Positions 61,371 to 64,000 of a stretch of DNA of 64,000 nt are shown here, in pieces. The DNA comes from Sclerurus mexicanus (taxonomy: Eukaryota > Chordata > Aves > Passeriformes > Furnariidae). A program made the translations under genes and the position numbers. The notes under the pieces are model-generated. The model saw only the letters and a list, made by a program, of their open reading frames with translations. It searched no databases and was not told where the DNA came from. The DNA lies in the NCBI GenBank assembly GCA_013396755.1, contig VWZF01005188.1:124552-188551 (forward strand). The letters are read 5' to 3'. Within the stretch, counting starts at the first letter, position 1; the number at the start of each line of letters is the position of its first letter.

Positions 61371-64000
61371 CTGAAAAACCACACAAAAAGCAAAGACTCT
61401 CCATTATTTCCTTATATTAATACTCTGTACATTTCTGCCATTGGAAATCAAATTGTCAGCTGTTGCCTATTGGGTTTGCCTTAGTCCAATGACCTCACCG
61501 AAAACAGCAATAGCTAACTTGAAAATGCAGCACTTGCAGTAGGCTATATATTCCCTGCCTGACAGAACTAGCATGTAGAAAGCAGAAGGGAAAAGACCCC
61601 ACACGTAATACACTGACAAAATATGAGAACAAACAGGAAATACTCTGAGGTTACAGGTTTTTGTAGAACATTTCACATGCAAAAATCTCATTTCCAATTC
61701 CTGTTATTTTCACCACTAGTTATAAGCTTTCTCTCACCAACATTAAACTTTACTTATGACATTCCTTAACCTCAGCTACCCAAAAAAACCTCCAAAGATG
61801 TATCATAAGCCAGGCATTTATTATGCCCCTTTTCCAGCACGATATTGCAACTCACAGAGTCAGATATTTTTGTTCCCAAGAGCATGACAAATCAATCAGT
61901 TTGCTGTTAATTTTAGAAAGAACAATAAATATTTTGAGGGCACTATGAGTTTCAGCCTGCATTTTTCTTCCAAACCTTTCAATATGCTGAGACCACAACT
62001 TTGTTGTGACAACAACCAACTGGGGCAAATATGAGCATAAAGTGAGCTATAAGAAGAAGCTATAACAGTTATATATCACTCTAAACACAGCAATAGGATA
62101 GGACCATGCAGAGCAGCTTTATCCTATGCTTCAGAGACCAGATGGAGATTTGTCAGCTGACTAACCAGAAAGAAAATCTCACATAAACAAATGTATTCCC
62201 ACAAAGAGAAAAGCTAATTTACAAGTTTTACAGGAAGAAAAACAAAATAAAAACCTACACACTCCCCCAAACATCTGGGGTAACTTATGGAATACATCAA
62301 ATCTTAACAACATATGTACTAATAACATTTTGTCACTGTGATAGTGACCTTCTAAGTGTAGCAAATTCACATTCCAAGCTGCTGGGGGGTTCACACTATC
62401 TCACTTCCATCCTTTGGAAATCAGGTGGGTCCTTACCTTTCCCACACCAGCAGTTATGCTACTCCAACTATATTTACAGTTTCTTTGGTTCTGAATTTGT
62501 TCTTTTTTTTTCCTACCTTCATTAGCCCTTGCAGGAATTGCTTGTATCTAAGTCATACCTGTGAACTTCCCAAAAGCTCCAGAATCACAACAAATTAAAG
62601 CTTACTATATTAGATTTAGGCAGATATTCAAGCAGAACATGCTTTTTGTCCCTGAAGAAATCACATGAAGCCTTCACAAAAACTTCTTTGAAGTTCAAGT
62701 CTTTGATATTCAATTAATTGTGGGCATGACTCCACCAAGGTCTCTAAAATTTCTGAAACAAAGTGAAGATTTTGTCAGCCTCCCAGTCTAACTCGTTAGA
62801 AGACACTTTTTATAAGGTACATGAAGGACACCAAAATACCTTTTTTTACAGTGCAGCCACCAGGTAGAAGAGGAGATGAAAAAAGAAAGATTAAGTAACC
62901 CCATTTCCAGGGTTGCTCTGGATCACTTCCTATGAAAGCCCACACAAACTCCACACTGTTTCGAAGGAAATGGATGAAACAGTCCTGCAGAACAGCACAT
63001 GAATAATGGCTCCACATCAAAAAAATACAACTTGTGCTGTGCAATGTTTTATGAGACCTTAATATCCAAGTCTGACACAGTAATACGAATGAAACTAGGA
63101 TTTTTAAGGTTATTAGGCTGCTTCTTTACTGTCAATCACAACTACCTTTTCATTTAACACGAATTATCAGCAAACTCCATTTTACTCTTGCAAGCTTTTG
63201 TTTATCTGACATTTACAGACAGATTCATGAAGAGCAGTGACCAAACACACCTGAACTGTCTGCTATATAGCTGAAGTGTCCTTTGTTTGTCCTGACCAGT
63301 TTATTGAGTATCTGATACTTATGGCAGCAAGTAGATGAAGCTAGCAACTGAACAATGAAGAGGGATAGATTTAAAGTTAAGGATGCACTTGCATATGTCA
63401 GGCAGACCAAAATCGTAGCAAGTCTTATGGTGAAGATGCAAAATCTGACAACTCAGACTAAAAGCTCAGCAAATATATGATATGACCCAATCCAGATGAA
63501 AAAAAAAGGAAAGAAATTTAAATATATATATTCAACATGTGTCAATAAGTGACGATAAAGCAGAAAATATCAACCTTTCAGCCCCAAGGTTTACCCTTGT
63601 TCCTAGAACATTCAGCAGAGGCTTACTGGTATCATTGTGGTAATTCCTCTTTTGCAGCGCAACTATACAGCAGTAACATTTCACTGGGAAATACTTCTCC
63701 TGTTCACCTTCTGCAAAGCAAGAGTGAATCGAAGTGAAATGTCTTTCAAGTTGCTTCCAACATGCCAGCAGAAACTGGCTGCCCCATACAGTTGGCATGT
63801 AATCCATGCTGAATTCAGCCATGCAGCCATGGTGATAATGAAGCAAAACCTGAATTCACCCTCAAATGGCAGCAGAGCCATTCCTGCTCACCCCACCTTG
63901 CCAAGCACCTTTTAATAAGGAAATCTTCCATTCACTATGGGGCAGGATCAAGAAATTTGCCACGTACATTTTCCAAATATATACAAAAAGCCTCCACATC
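61371..64000 (-). other. upstream intron of RNF144A, cut by the window end
   Basis: Starts with a strong acceptor (CTTTGCTTTTTGTGTGG, then TTTTTCAG on the minus strand). No recognisable exon, CpG-rich promoter or repeat is visible up to 64000, so the promoter is probably outside. Confidence 0.7.

Overview
The window looks like vertebrate, and most probably avian, genomic DNA. It is AT-rich with split genes using GT-AG introns. Its interspersed repeats are mostly CR1-type LINEs with the avian tail that ends in ATTCTATG-like repeats, and it holds ERV LTRs, one of which carries an alpharetrovirus-type tRNA-Trp primer-binding site. The bird order cannot be fixed from the sequence alone. No prokaryotic gene layout, CRISPR array or phage is visible.

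The only protein-coding gene supported is RNF144A (RBR-type E3 ubiquitin ligase), on the minus strand at 39208-61359. Seven coding exons join in frame to exactly 292 codons plus stop. They give RING1 (C20-C70), IBR (C111-C156), RING2 with catalytic C198, and a C-terminal membrane anchor with a GxxxG motif. The acceptor 11 nt before the ATG shows that at least one non-coding 5' exon and the promoter lie beyond position 64000. A long AT-rich 3' UTR probably runs down to about 35230; it contains an old MIR-like SINE and a CR1 tail.

Layout: 1-35200 is intergenic. It has an old CR1 fragment (3187-3745), a long decayed CR1 copy with ORF1-esterase and reverse transcriptase remnants (about 7630-10970), CR1 pieces at 13485-14350, 18430-18672 and 20637-20990, and two adjacent LTR insertions at 22403-23032 and 23059-23576. 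Positions 35200-61370 hold RNF144A. Its 14-kb first coding intron contains three CR1 insertions. Positions 61371-64000 are upstream intron. In other vertebrates RNF144A neighbours RSAD2/CMPK2 on its 5' side, so those genes would be expected beyond 64000; this is inference.

The most interesting points are: a provirus remnant made of one LTR plus primer-binding site, flanked by an exact 6-bp direct repeat; a CR1 copy whose endonuclease region is fused directly to its 3' end at a short homology; a MIR-like SINE in sense orientation in the RNF144A 3' UTR; a G-rich quadruplex-capable tract and a CpG cluster in the last intron; and an unexplained coding-like stretch in intron 4. No convincing new multi-gene system was found.
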